In this document: positions 1-6,070 of the stretch, piece by piece | How the letters are laid out: each line of letters begins with the position of its first letter | Numbering within the stretch: the first letter of the stretch is position 1 | Source: Thermoplasmatota archaeon | Lineage (GTDB): Archaea > Thermoplasmatota > E2 > DHVEG-1 | Length of the DNA stretch: 9,841 nt | Assembly: GCA_030615845.1 (NCBI GenBank) | Contig: JAUWYM010000012.1 | Span: forward strand, 1-9,841 | Direction: 5' to 3' | Translations under genes and position numbers: made by a program | Notes under the pieces: generated by a model | Databases searched by the model: none | Told to the model about the DNA's origin: nothing | What the model saw: only the letters and a program-made list of their open reading frames with translations

Positions 1-2
1 GG

Positions 3-92
3 TTCACAATCTTTGGATTCATTCTTTTTTTAGCGCATCCCATCTTGCTAAAAAAGAATGATTATCTCCCAATTATCTATTTCGGGATGTAG
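3..92 (+). CDS. possible C-terminal end of a membrane protein (partial)
   Basis: The third forward frame is open from the window edge to a TAG at 90-92. It gives 29 residues, FTIFGFILFLAHPILLKK followed by NDYLPIIYFGM, which look like a transmembrane segment, a positively charged turn and a short hydrophobic tail. The gene would start outside the window. The stretch is too short to assign a family, and a hairpin (19-61) lies within it, so it could equally be chance reading through non-coding DNA. Low confidence. Confidence 0.25.
   Translation, partial: FTIFGFILFLAHPILLKKNDYLPIIYFGM
19..61. repeat. near-perfect inverted repeat (hairpin)
   Basis: Arms 19-34 (TCATTC, seven T, AGC) and 47-61 (GCT, six A, GAATGA) are reverse complements except for one extra T in the left arm. 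The loop is 12 nt. It could be a terminator-like structure of a gene entering from the left or the scar of a mobile element end. The run of T lies inside the stem, not after it, so it is not a standard intrinsic terminator. Confidence 0.6.
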
Positions 93-148
93 CATGCTGG
101 TTCAATCCCTTTTTATCCTCACCACAAAAAAACAAAACAAACAAAAAA

Positions 149-478
149 TTGGTGTTTTTCATTTTATCTCGACCAAGTTATCAGAAATTTTCTATACGAA
201 TTGATAGAACAAATAAAGAAAATACTGATGAATATAAGTGGACATTCCAACATTTACGAAATAAACATACTGATATTTCAATGAATTATGATTTAGTAGA
301 TGAACATGCTAATAATTTAAATGATAAATTATTGAAAGATTTTAAAGATTATATTGAAAATGAGATAATAAATAGCATTGGAGGTAACTATGTAAATATA
401 TTTTCTAATGTTATATGGAAAATAATAGAAAATTCAGTTAAAAGAAAAATGAAAAAATATGTGAAAGCCTACTGCTAA
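149..478 (+). CDS. unrecognised AT-rich ORF, possibly a gene remnant
   Basis: The frame is open from 62 to a TAA at 476-478. The only early starts are TTG at 149 or GTG at 152, and the first ATG is at 281 (about 65 residues). No ribosome binding site is evident. The translation is rich in Asn, Lys and Ile, with a predicted helical, strongly basic C-terminus (around KRKMKKYVK). I recognise no domain. Composition is markedly more AT-rich than the housekeeping genes to the right, and the last 41 nt overlap the 3' end of the convergent secreted-protein gene, so at least one of the two ends is probably not native. It may be the 3' remnant of a larger gene, or not coding at all. Confidence 0.3.
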   Translation: MVFFILSRPSYQKFSIRIDRTNKENTDEYKWTFQHLRNKHTDISMNYDLVDEHANNLNDKLLKDFKDYIENEIINSIGGNYVNIFSNVIWKIIENSVKRKMKKYVKAYC

Positions 479-1274
479 AATATTTGGAAATCAAAAATGT
501 ATTCTTTGATACTGTTTCAGGTTCTGTTTCATCATCTTCATTATCAAGCTCAAAATCTACAGTTATAACAGCATCTGGAAATATCAGTCCAGTTGATCTT
601 GTTTCATCAGTAAATCCTTCTGAAGATGCAGTAACACTATACCTTGATGGTATATAATCCTGTAAAGCTGCAACTTCAATACTATAATAACCATCACTAC
701 CAGTATCTTGAGATACTTCATTACATGTTATATGAGCTTCCAATGTCCCCTCTGGTCCGCTAACTGTTCCACGAATTAAAACAGGTGCAGTCCATGGTTC
801 TCCTTGTATATATGGTATAAACTCTTGAGTTGTTTGAATAAGGTCAGTAACAACTTGTACTAGTCCCATAACTCTTTGTGCAACTGAAATTATCTTCTGA
901 ACTGTTGGTATAAATTCATTTATAACTACGCTTATTAATTCAACAAAGTTATTACATTCTCTAAGACTTTTGATAAGATTAAATGTGTCTTTTAAAGTGT
1001 TAAAAAGATCTTGGCATATCCCTTTAGAAGATACTATATATTGTATATCATTAAATATTGTCGATACATAATTTATTGTATTTGTAACCCAGCCACCTGG
1101 ATTATCTGCCTCGTCATCATATAATGCTAAAACATATCCTAGCGAAGATAAATTTTCATCATAATTACCTAAATTATTTTCTTCTTGCGATTGCGCATTA
1201 ACTGTTGAAATAAAAGGTAATGACACTATAATTAACGCAGCAAAAACACTTCCGATTAATATTTTCTTTCTCAT
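438..1274 (-). CDS. secreted protein with carboxypeptidase-regulatory-like domain
   Basis: The 278-residue product starts at ATG 1274, preceded by an AAAAGGGG ribosome site 8 nt upstream. Residues 1-27 form a clear Sec signal peptide: MRKK, a hydrophobic core, then a VNA cleavage site before QS. Residues 80-157 are amphipathic or hydrophobic helices with Cys at 87 and 107. Residues about 167-243 read as a beta-sandwich of the carboxypeptidase regulatory-like type (RGTVSGPEGT, then GYYSIEV, YSVTASSEGF and VDFEL), which in this family is usually a binding or structural domain on secreted proteins. An acidic linker (DNEDDETEPE) follows, where a membrane anchor would be expected. Instead there is a short tail, KNTFLISKYF plus a run ending SFFF, antisense to the neighbouring ORF, so the true C-terminus may be lost. 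It probably acts outside the cell; its partner is unknown. Confidence 0.75.
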   Translation of the reverse strand: MRKKILIGSVFAALIIVSLPFISTVNAQSQEENNLGNYDENLSSLGYVLALYDDEADNPGGWVTNTINYVSTIFNDIQYIVSSKGICQDLFNTLKDTFNLIKSLRECNNFVELISVVINEFIPTVQKIISVAQRVMGLVQVVTDLIQTTQEFIPYIQGEPWTAPVLIRGTVSGPEGTLEAHITCNEVSQDTGSDGYYSIEVAALQDYIPSRYSVTASSEGFTDETRSTGLIFPDAVITVDFELDNEDDETEPETVSKNTFLISKYFSSRLSHIFSFFF

Positions 1275-1282
1275 TATTTTTT

Positions 1283-1338
1283 CCCCTTTTTAATTTAAAT
1301 TAAAGTGAAATAAGAGAATAGTAATAAATATATAAACC
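1283..1338 (-). promoter_or_regulatory. promoter, ribosome site and palindrome of the secreted-protein gene
   Basis: Reading the minus strand, a TATA box TTTATATA lies at 1336-1329, which predicts a transcript start near 1306 and a leader of about 30 nt. A perfect 16-bp palindrome TTTAATTTAAATTAAA (1289-1304) sits just after that predicted start and could be an operator, although AT-rich palindromes arise easily by chance. The ribosome site GGGG (1286-1283) is 8 nt before the ATG. Confidence 0.55.
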
Positions 1339-1435
1339 TTCCCATAAAATATTATGGCGTTAGAGTGAAGTTATAACTAGCTTTGTTTGTATTTAAACCT
1401 GTTGGATGTATTTTCTAGATGTGATAAAAGTCAAT

Positions 1436-1465
1436 TAGAACGAATTTCATTCGTGATCGGTTAAG
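1436..1465 (+). repeat. left inverted repeat of the 503-bp module
   Basis: CATTCGTGATCGGTTAAG at 1448-1465 is the exact reverse complement of 1920-1937 (18 of 18). Similarity continues outward with one indel and a mismatch through CGAAT (1441-1445) to TAGA (1436-1439). The outer part is itself a small hairpin, CGAAT-TTC-ATTCG (1441-1453). Confidence 0.85.
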
Positions 1466-1533
1466 AAAATATAAAGATCAAAATAACATGGTTTCAACAG
1501 ATTAGATTAAATATTGGTAACAAATTACCAATA
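1466..1533 (+). promoter_or_regulatory. promoter and operator-like palindrome of the small basic protein
   Basis: Two TATA-like stretches are visible: AAAATATAAA near 1467-1476 and ATTAAATATT at 1506-1515. The second is about 27 nt from the ATG at 1540 and would give a leaderless transcript. The perfect palindrome TATTGGTAA-CAAA-TTACCAATA (1512-1533) would lie between that TATA box and the start of transcription, where archaeal repressors commonly bind. If the first box is used instead, the palindrome becomes a stem-loop in the leader. No Shine-Dalgarno is seen before the ATG. Confidence 0.5.
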
Positions 1534-1539
1534 CTAACC

Positions 1540-1782
1540 ATGACACAGGTAATAAAGACGATCAAAGGACGTAAATATGCTTATGATGTAAAGTGGGATC
1601 CAGAAAGGAAGAAACAAATATGGACGTATCAAGGAAGGGTAGAGAAAAAGACCGATCTAGAAAAGTTGAAGGGAGAACTATACAGTGAAATAATGAGGCA
1701 CGTAAGGATACAAAAGAAAGACCGGAAGGAAATAATGAAAGCTATCCAGGAGGTTTTAGTAAAATACGAGTCCTATTGGTAA
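1540..1782 (+). CDS. small basic protein of the inverted-repeat module
   Basis: An 80-residue, Lys/Arg-rich protein that starts at ATG. Residues 3-36 look like beta strands (VIKTIKGRKYAYDVKWD, then KQIWTYQGRV). This pattern recalls the short N-terminal region of some IS4/IS1634-like transposases and solo archaeal proteins of mobile regions (recollection, not a search). Residues 38-76 are predicted to be helical and charged (KTDLEKLKGELYSEIMRHV). It has no DDE, HUH or tyrosine/serine recombinase motif, so it is not an evident transposase. It is the only gene between the inverted repeats at 1436-1465 and 1920-1943, and it is flanked by two copies of one palindrome. A DNA-binding autoregulator, an accessory factor or a passenger gene are all possible. 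The regular codon structure supports a real gene; its function is unknown. Confidence 0.65.
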   Translation: MTQVIKTIKGRKYAYDVKWDPERKKQIWTYQGRVEKKTDLEKLKGELYSEIMRHVRIQKKDRKEIMKAIQEVLVKYESYW

Positions 1783-1792
1783 CTTTTACCAA
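1776..1792. repeat. second TTGGTAA palindrome, overlapping the stop codon
   Basis: TTGGTAA-CTT-TTACCAA repeats the arms of the palindrome at 1514-1531 exactly, with a 3-nt instead of a 4-nt spacer. The TAA stop of the small basic protein lies within the left arm. No T-tract follows directly, so it does not resemble a terminator. A second protein-binding site, or the boundary of a nested unit at 1512-1792, is more likely. Confidence 0.75.
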
Positions 1793-1919
1793 CAAATTCT
1801 ATGCATCTGACAATATCAAGCTAAAATGGGAGGCATTCTCCTGTTGAAAAACAATCTTCGGCATCTAGTTAAGGTGCTAAATATGAACTATGAATGTAAT
1901 TGAGCTGCAGCAAAATGCC
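1783..1919. other. non-coding right part of the inverted-repeat module
   Basis: No convincing gene lies on either strand between the palindrome at 1776-1792 and the right inverted repeat. A short GGAG-GCATT-CTCC inverted repeat is present around 1829-1842. On the minus strand this DNA supplies the 13-residue tail (AFCCSSITFIVHI) of the ORF that enters from 2098. Confidence 0.4.
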
Positions 1920-2098
1920 CTTAACCGATCACGAATGGATTCGAATCTATCAAGTATATATTTTTGAAAATCTTCATAATCTTTGGAAAGTCGTTTCCCT
2001 TCCAAAAGTTTTGGTTTGTTTCTACTAAAGAAACAGATCGAATCCATATCCATCTGATCTCCCCCGAAGACGAAGTAATATGGTTTGAAATCTTTCAC
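1877..2098 (-). pseudogene. truncated ORF running into the right inverted repeat
   Basis: The minus-strand frame is open from an in-frame TGA near 2125 to a TAG at 1877-1879. GTG at 2098 is a possible start, giving 73 residues. Residues 1-60 look protein-like (VKDFKPYYFVFGGDQMDMDS, then KRLSKDYEDFQKYILDRF). Residues about 52-60 (FESIRDRLR) are encoded by the inverted repeat, and the following tail is Cys- and hydrophobic-rich and unlike the rest. The ORF begins 47 nt after the stop of the RND transporter on the same strand, so it could be co-transcribed. I recognise no family. It is most simply a gene fragment whose 3' part was replaced when the module arrived, or one whose tail is exchangeable by inversion. 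Confidence 0.35.
1920..1943 (-). repeat. right inverted repeat of the 503-bp module
   Basis: CTTAACCGATCACGAATG (1920-1937) is the exact reverse complement of 1448-1465, followed by GATTCG. As at the left end, the outer part forms a small hairpin, CGAAT-GG-ATTCG (1932-1943). With the left copy it delimits 1441-1943 (503 bp). No clear target-site duplication is visible in the flanks. Confidence 0.85.
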
Positions 2099-2144
2099 AA
2101 ATTCATAATGCAGGAGGGGTTCTCATATTTTATGGTAAATTATT

Positions 2145-4382
2145 TTACTTAACGAACTTTAAACTATAAAATATTGGTAGAATAAACACGGCAGCTACAA
2201 GTGAGGAGGCCGTCATAATTATGACAATTGTTCCAAACTGTTGTATAGCGGGAATATCTACAAAATATACAGAAGCAAGACCTGCAATAGTAGTACAAGC
2301 AGCTTCGATAAGAGAAAGACCGGTTTTATCGATAGCTTCCTTTGTTGCCTCCATTTTCGCTTTCCCTTTTGCTATTTCTTCTTTAACCCGTGCAGTGATA
2401 TGTATACCGTAATCAATACCGATACCGATCATAATAGAAGCAATAGAAATCGTTATGACAGATAACGGGATATCAAGCATCACAAGAAACCCTGGCTCCC
2501 AGATGAGAACAAACATGACAGGAATCATCGTTAAAAATCCCCACAACGACGAATTAAATATGATGATAAGTGCTGCGAGTACAATTAAGAGTGCAATAAT
2601 CATGGAACGCGTTTGTTCATCTAAAAGCTGATTGTTGATCTCCACATTCATTGTGTCTTGACCTGTTAATTTTGAAACACGTCCATTATGAGGTATCACG
2701 GTTTTTGATGCTATTGCATTGATCTCATTAACTAATACTTCCAACTCGTCAGTGCTTTTTCCAACAGGGAAGTAAACAAAAACAATAGTCTTTGAATACT
2801 CATCATCAACAAGACCCTCCTTTGCGATTCTATCAAATACAATTTCTTCTACACCTGCAAATTCAGTGAGTTTTTCAATGATTACATTTCTCTCAAGCAC
2901 ATCATTAATTTCTTTTAATGCATCTGCAATTGAAGTAACAGTTGCACCTGCACCTCTCATTTCTTCCTCCATAGCGTAGATAGCTTCGATAGTCTCTGGA
3001 TAGGTGAGACCCTGAGGCTCTGTTTCAATAAGAATCATGTTAATGTTGGTTCCACCACCAAAATTATCTGCATATTCAAAATATTTTTCTACTTCAGTAA
3101 TGCCTTCGGGAACCATGTCAAAATAGTTAACATCAGTTCGTATACTCGGAAGCACAATAAGAGACATTACAACAAAAAAACAAGCGAGTACTGCAAACCG
3201 TTTTTTGTTATCAACAGCAATATTTGCAACAATTCTCCAATCACTGACACGCCCCTTCTTTTCAAACTTTAGGATGATTGCAAGACAAGGGACAAGAACT
3301 GTCGCAGAAATAAAACAGAATAAAATACCAATGACACATCCGATACCAAAGGTTACCATCGGAGGCATACTTGATACCATAAGTGAACCAAAACCTATTA
3401 TTGTCGTAATGGTGGAAAGCAGTACTGCCTTTCCAGTAAGCCGAAGCGTTTTTTCAACTACCTCAACTTTGTCTTCCAGGGCTTGTTCTTCGGAAAATCT
3501 ATTGAGGATATGAATAGAATAATCAACACCTAAACCAACGAGAAGTGCAACAATTGCAATGGAGAGAAGCGTAAGCTCTGGCATCACCAGCCCAAAAACT
3601 CCAAATGTTAAGGCAAGTGCATATGCCAATGGGAGAAAGATGATGATAACTCCTTTAATTGTTCTATTGAAGAAAAAGATGACAATGGAGATAAACACGA
3701 TTGCTATCGGGAAGATTATTTTCAGACTTTCCATACTTTCTTTTTGCATAGCCTGCTGCATTGCAACAAGACCTGTTACCATCATATCTGAATATCGTGC
3801 TTCGCGATCAATAGCTGCTTCAACATTACTAAGTACGGTAAGATAATCAGCCTCATCAGATAGTTGTAAGATAATGACTGCTACTTTATAGGTGTTAATA
3901 AAAAGAACTCCTTTCATTTCTTGAACAAGAGTTCTTGCGATATATCGAGAAATAAGGTTCCTATCGTCAGGTATTTCAAATTTCCCGGTTCCTCCAAGTC
4001 CTCCAGGAATATTTGGTTTTGCGTTTTCGTCTTTTATAAGTGAAGCAATACTCATTGCGGAAACAATACCGTCTTTTTCTCCTTTGTCAAGATCATAATA
4101 GTTTATTTTAGTGCTGACACGATCCATCTCCCGTAAAACGTAGGGGTCTCGTATGTCATCTGCCTCGACATAGATGACTATAGTGGATCCTATCTGGAAT
4201 TCTTCATTTATTTCTTCCCAAAGCTGCAGCGAAGGATTATCCTTAGGGAGATAACCGGTGAGATCTGAAACCATATATACATTCGTGATCTGAAGAGCAA
4301 TAATTGCAGTAATTATAGTAAAGACTATGACAACCGCTTTTGGTTGTTTTACTAAGATTTTTGCAATTGTTTTTGTATTCAT
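2145..4382 (-). CDS. RND/MMPL-superfamily transporter, HAE3-like
   Basis: A 745-residue membrane protein with the duplicated RND layout: TM1 (about 14-37), a large external loop (38-218), TM2-6 (219-372), TM7 (395-413), a second loop (414-592) and TM8-12 (593-742). TM4 and TM10 carry the paired motifs GLGVDYSIHI (283-292, Asp287) and GIGIDYGIHI (653-662, Asp657), matching the acidic residues that couple transport to ion flow in RND/MMPL proteins. The length of about 750 residues and the lack of an adaptor gene fit the largely archaeal hydrophobe/amphiphile efflux-3 family, which includes hopanoid- and lipid-transport relatives. Its ATG overlaps the stop of the upstream regulator (ATGA at 4379-4382), so the two are probably translationally coupled. 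The substrate cannot be read from sequence; lipids or hydrophobic compounds are the family expectation. Confidence 0.9.
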   Translation of the reverse strand: MNTKTIAKILVKQPKAVVIVFTIITAIIALQITNVYMVSDLTGYLPKDNPSLQLWEEINEEFQIGSTIVIYVEADDIRDPYVLREMDRVSTKINYYDLDKGEKDGIVSAMSIASLIKDENAKPNIPGGLGGTGKFEIPDDRNLISRYIARTLVQEMKGVLFINTYKVAVIILQLSDEADYLTVLSNVEAAIDREARYSDMMVTGLVAMQQAMQKESMESLKIIFPIAIVFISIVIFFFNRTIKGVIIIFLPLAYALALTFGVFGLVMPELTLLSIAIVALLVGLGVDYSIHILNRFSEEQALEDKVEVVEKTLRLTGKAVLLSTITTIIGFGSLMVSSMPPMVTFGIGCVIGILFCFISATVLVPCLAIILKFEKKGRVSDWRIVANIAVDNKKRFAVLACFFVVMSLIVLPSIRTDVNYFDMVPEGITEVEKYFEYADNFGGGTNINMILIETEPQGLTYPETIEAIYAMEEEMRGAGATVTSIADALKEINDVLERNVIIEKLTEFAGVEEIVFDRIAKEGLVDDEYSKTIVFVYFPVGKSTDELEVLVNEINAIASKTVIPHNGRVSKLTGQDTMNVEINNQLLDEQTRSMIIALLIVLAALIIIFNSSLWGFLTMIPVMFVLIWEPGFLVMLDIPLSVITISIASIMIGIGIDYGIHITARVKEEIAKGKAKMEATKEAIDKTGLSLIEAACTTIAGLASVYFVDIPAIQQFGTIVIIMTASSLVAAVFILPIFYSLKFVK

Positions 4383-4777
4383 GCGTTCTCGTCTCGTTTG
4401 TAAATTTTTATTCTCACATATTTGGTGTTTCCACCTTTTTTATTTGTTAGATTTGCAATTCTGTTGAGTCTGTCTTCGATTTCTTTTGCTTTTTTTTGTA
4501 GAAGTTTAACAGGAGAAACTGCCCGGTAGAGGTAGGGGTTTTTCCCGATACTGTCATTTTTTAGTTTTTCACGATAAATTAACTTTTGTCCATGCATTTT
4601 AGAAAGGAGTTCTCTTACTGTGCTTGGATGAAGTTTGGTGCCTTTGATGATTTCTTCACTTCTCGCCCCGTTTTTTCTGAGGAGATATATGTAAATTCTT
4701 GATTCAGCTCTCGATTTCAATAGTTCATACACTGCTCTTTCTGTATTTTTGTCTATATGAAACATAGATCTTGTCAT
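4379..4777 (-). CDS. TrmB/MarR-like winged-helix regulator
   Basis: A 132-residue protein. Residues about 12-66 form a helix-turn-helix: ESRIYIYLLRKNGARSEEI, then the recognition helix HPSTVRELLSKMHGQKLI at 50-67. A basic wing follows (YREK to GKNPYLYRAVSP, 68-89), then a charged C-terminal helix (91-111) suited to dimerisation. The layout is that of TrmB-like or MarR-like archaeal regulators without a sugar-binding domain. The start is ATG 4777, with a GGTG ribosome site 7 nt upstream (4788-4785). The stop overlaps the start of the RND gene, so it is the first gene of a two-gene operon and most likely its local regulator. The inducer is unknown. Confidence 0.85.
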   Translation of the reverse strand: MTRSMFHIDKNTERAVYELLKSRAESRIYIYLLRKNGARSEEIIKGTKLHPSTVRELLSKMHGQKLIYREKLKNDSIGKNPYLYRAVSPVKLLQKKAKEIEDRLNRIANLTNKKGGNTKYVRIKIYKRDENA

Positions 4778-4806
4778 TACGTTGCACCAAATTATTTATT
4801 ATTTTG

Positions 4807-4836
4807 TTATATTAATATAATTATTTTATTTTATAA
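4807..4836 (-). promoter_or_regulatory. operon promoter with palindromic candidate operator
   Basis: On the minus strand a TATA box TTATAAAA lies at 4836-4829, predicting a transcript start near 4806. Between it and that start is a perfect 14-bp palindrome, TTATATTAATATAA (4807-4820). A dimeric regulator bound here would block transcription, which fits autoregulation by the winged-helix protein encoded immediately downstream. The site is assigned by position and symmetry only. Confidence 0.5.
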
Positions 4837-4853
4837 GTTTAAATACTTTTTCA

Positions 4854-4905
4854 TTTTGTCGTGTAAAAACCGACAAAACATTATATCGGATCAAAAACGA
4901 CAAAA
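4854..4905. repeat. three copies of CGACAAAA in the divergent intergenic region
   Basis: TTTTGTCG at 4854-4861 is inverted relative to CGACAAAA at 4871-4878 (9-nt spacer), and a third copy lies at 4898-4905 in the same orientation as the second, 27 bp further on. They sit between the divergent regulator/RND operon and the DUF357 gene. The exact 8-bp repetition suggests binding sites for one factor, upstream of both promoters. Confidence 0.5.
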
Positions 4906-4962
4906 AACACAAAATTAGCAAAAAATTTATGACCACAAACCCTGTCTCATATCCCAGATAAC

Positions 4963-5175
4963 ATGGATGAAAAAACAAGAATAAAAAAAGATATCGCAAT
5001 GTTCGAAGAAAACATAAAAAAAACAAAAACCCAGAAGAATCAGAAGAAAATAATAAAACTTGCAAACCAATACTTCGAAGACTCAAAATACTATCTAGAA
5101 AAAAAAGACTTCTTCACAGCCTTCGGATGCATAAACTATGCACATGGACTACTTGATGCGATTCTAAAATTTTAA
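4963..5175 (+). CDS. DUF357 family protein
   Basis: A 70-residue, all-helical protein. Residues 37-68 ([19 protein letters not shown] followed by [13 protein letters not shown]) match the conserved pattern of DUF357, a small archaeal family forming a helical bundle and of unknown function. The N-terminus is highly basic ([10 protein letters not shown]). The start is ATG 4963, with no clear Shine-Dalgarno. A TATA-like AATTTATG at 4924-4931 would give a very short leader, while ATTATAT at 4880-4886 would give one of about 50 nt. The stop codon is tail-to-tail with the SAM hydroxide adenosyltransferase gene; both TAA codons use the same TTAA. Confidence 0.85.
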   Translation: MDEKTRIKKDIAMFEENIKKTKTQKNQKKIIKLANQYFEDSKYYLEKKDFFTAFGCINYAHGLLDAILKF

Positions 5176-5960
5176 TCAAACACTATCTTTACGATATCAT
5201 CTTCTTTTACAGATAATTTTTTTGCTGCACTTCCTTGATTTATCCCTATTTCAAAAAAATTGCTACTTCCAATGGTTGCAAGCATCTCCCGTTTTTTTAC
5301 AAAACCATAAGACCGGACAAAAGGAATCTCAACAGTGTTTTTCCCAACCAATACCTTAATTTTCTTATTAAAACAAATAACCTCAAACACCATATCTCCT
5401 GAAATATTAGTTATAACATTTCCAAATCTATCAATATATATGATTTTTCCAGTAACTATGTTTTCTTTTCTTTCACCCCCTCCAAAATCCAAATCAACAA
5501 AATCATTGATTCTCCTACCTATCTCTTCAAAAGACACGTCATTTGTAATATGTGCAGCAACAGAAGCAAAAATATCCCTTCCATGAAACGTATTAGATAA
5601 AGAAGACAACATATATTTTTTGTTTGTAATCTCATAGACAACAAAATCAGCAAAAGTATGCGCAGCTGGCATCAAAAGACCATTATCAGGACCTATCAAA
5701 ACATGTTTTCTCGTAGTAACAATAATGCCTTTTCTCTCAGTGCCAACACCAGGATCAACGACAGCAACATGAACAGTACCCCTAGGAAAATATGGCACAA
5801 CATTTCGAAGAACAAATGCCCCCTCAGAAATATTATGAGGTGTTATTTCATGTGTTATATCAACAAGTCTTGCATCAGAAATTCCTGATGCAACTCCTTT
5901 CATCTGAGCAACATACCCGTCTTTTAATCCAAAATCTGAAAGAAACGTAATAATTTTCAT
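5172..5960 (-). CDS. SAM hydroxide adenosyltransferase (DUF62 family)
   Basis: A 262-residue enzyme that, in this family, hydrolyses S-adenosylmethionine to adenosine and methionine; it is related to the fluorinase and chlorinase fold. Visible motifs are an N-terminal [11 protein letters not shown] (6-16), DITHEI (34-39), [10 protein letters not shown] (67-76), GPDNGLL (90-96) and NTFHGRDIF (123-131). These supply the Asp-Arg-His set (Asp69, Arg76, His126) expected of the hydrolase. The C-terminal half has [10 protein letters not shown], typical of the beta-barrel domain. The start is placed at ATG 5960, because AAGGTG lies 6 nt upstream and the family begins with MxIITxxxDFG. The frame stays open to a TTG at 6035, which would add 25 residues. 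It is convergent with DUF357 and divergent from the zinc-ribbon gene. Loss of SAM without an obvious product makes its physiological role uncertain. Confidence 0.9.
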   Translation of the reverse strand: MKIITFLSDFGLKDGYVAQMKGVASGISDARLVDITHEITPHNISEGAFVLRNVVPYFPRGTVHVAVVDPGVGTERKGIIVTTRKHVLIGPDNGLLMPAAHTFADFVVYEITNKKYMLSSLSNTFHGRDIFASVAAHITNDVSFEEIGRRINDFVDLDFGGGERKENIVTGKIIYIDRFGNVITNISGDMVFEVICFNKKIKVLVGKNTVEIPFVRSYGFVKKREMLATIGSSNFFEIGINQGSAAKKLSVKEDDIVKIVFD

Positions 5961-6039
5961 AAGCAACACCTTGTATCCTTGATCAACTATCAATTTAATA
6001 AGGCTATTTACCTCGTTATCAGTCATATCGGCCAAAACT

Positions 6040-6067
6040 CTTATATGGGAGAAGCACCTATAATATA
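6040..6067. promoter_or_regulatory. shared divergent promoter region
   Basis: CTTATATGG at 6040-6048 reads as a TATA box on both strands. Forward, its centre is about 27 nt before ATG 6071, suggesting a leaderless message for the zinc-ribbon gene. In reverse it predicts a start near 6017 and a leader of about 57 nt carrying the AAGGTG site of the SAM hydrolase gene. A second forward box, TATAATATA (6059-6067), would instead fit a leaderless start at the in-frame ATG 6086. Confidence 0.5.
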
Positions 6068-6070
6068 TGG

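Noticed and set aside
83..126. tRNA 3' half: GGTTCAATCC followed by TCCTCACCA
   Set aside because: The T-loop resembles TTCAATC, but only the two inner stem pairs form, the spacing to CCA is one base off, and no matching acceptor, D-arm or anticodon stem is found upstream. It may be an old tRNA remnant but cannot be supported.
1512..1792. IS200/IS605-type element because hairpins flank the small gene
   Set aside because: The 80-residue protein lacks HUH and catalytic Tyr motifs, and the hairpins are perfect palindromes, not the imperfect ones with offset cleavage sites of that family.
2135..2148. GTAAA-TTAT-TTTAC as terminator of the RND operon
   Set aside because: A 5-bp AT-rich stem overlapping the stop codon is too weak and has no T-tract in the minus-strand direction; probably chance.
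5961..6035. 25-residue N-terminal extension of the SAM hydroxide adenosyltransferase from TTG 6035
   Set aside because: The family starts at MxIITxxxDFG, a good ribosome site (AAGGTG) precedes ATG 5960, and the TATA box at 6040-6048 would place the transcript start inside the extension.
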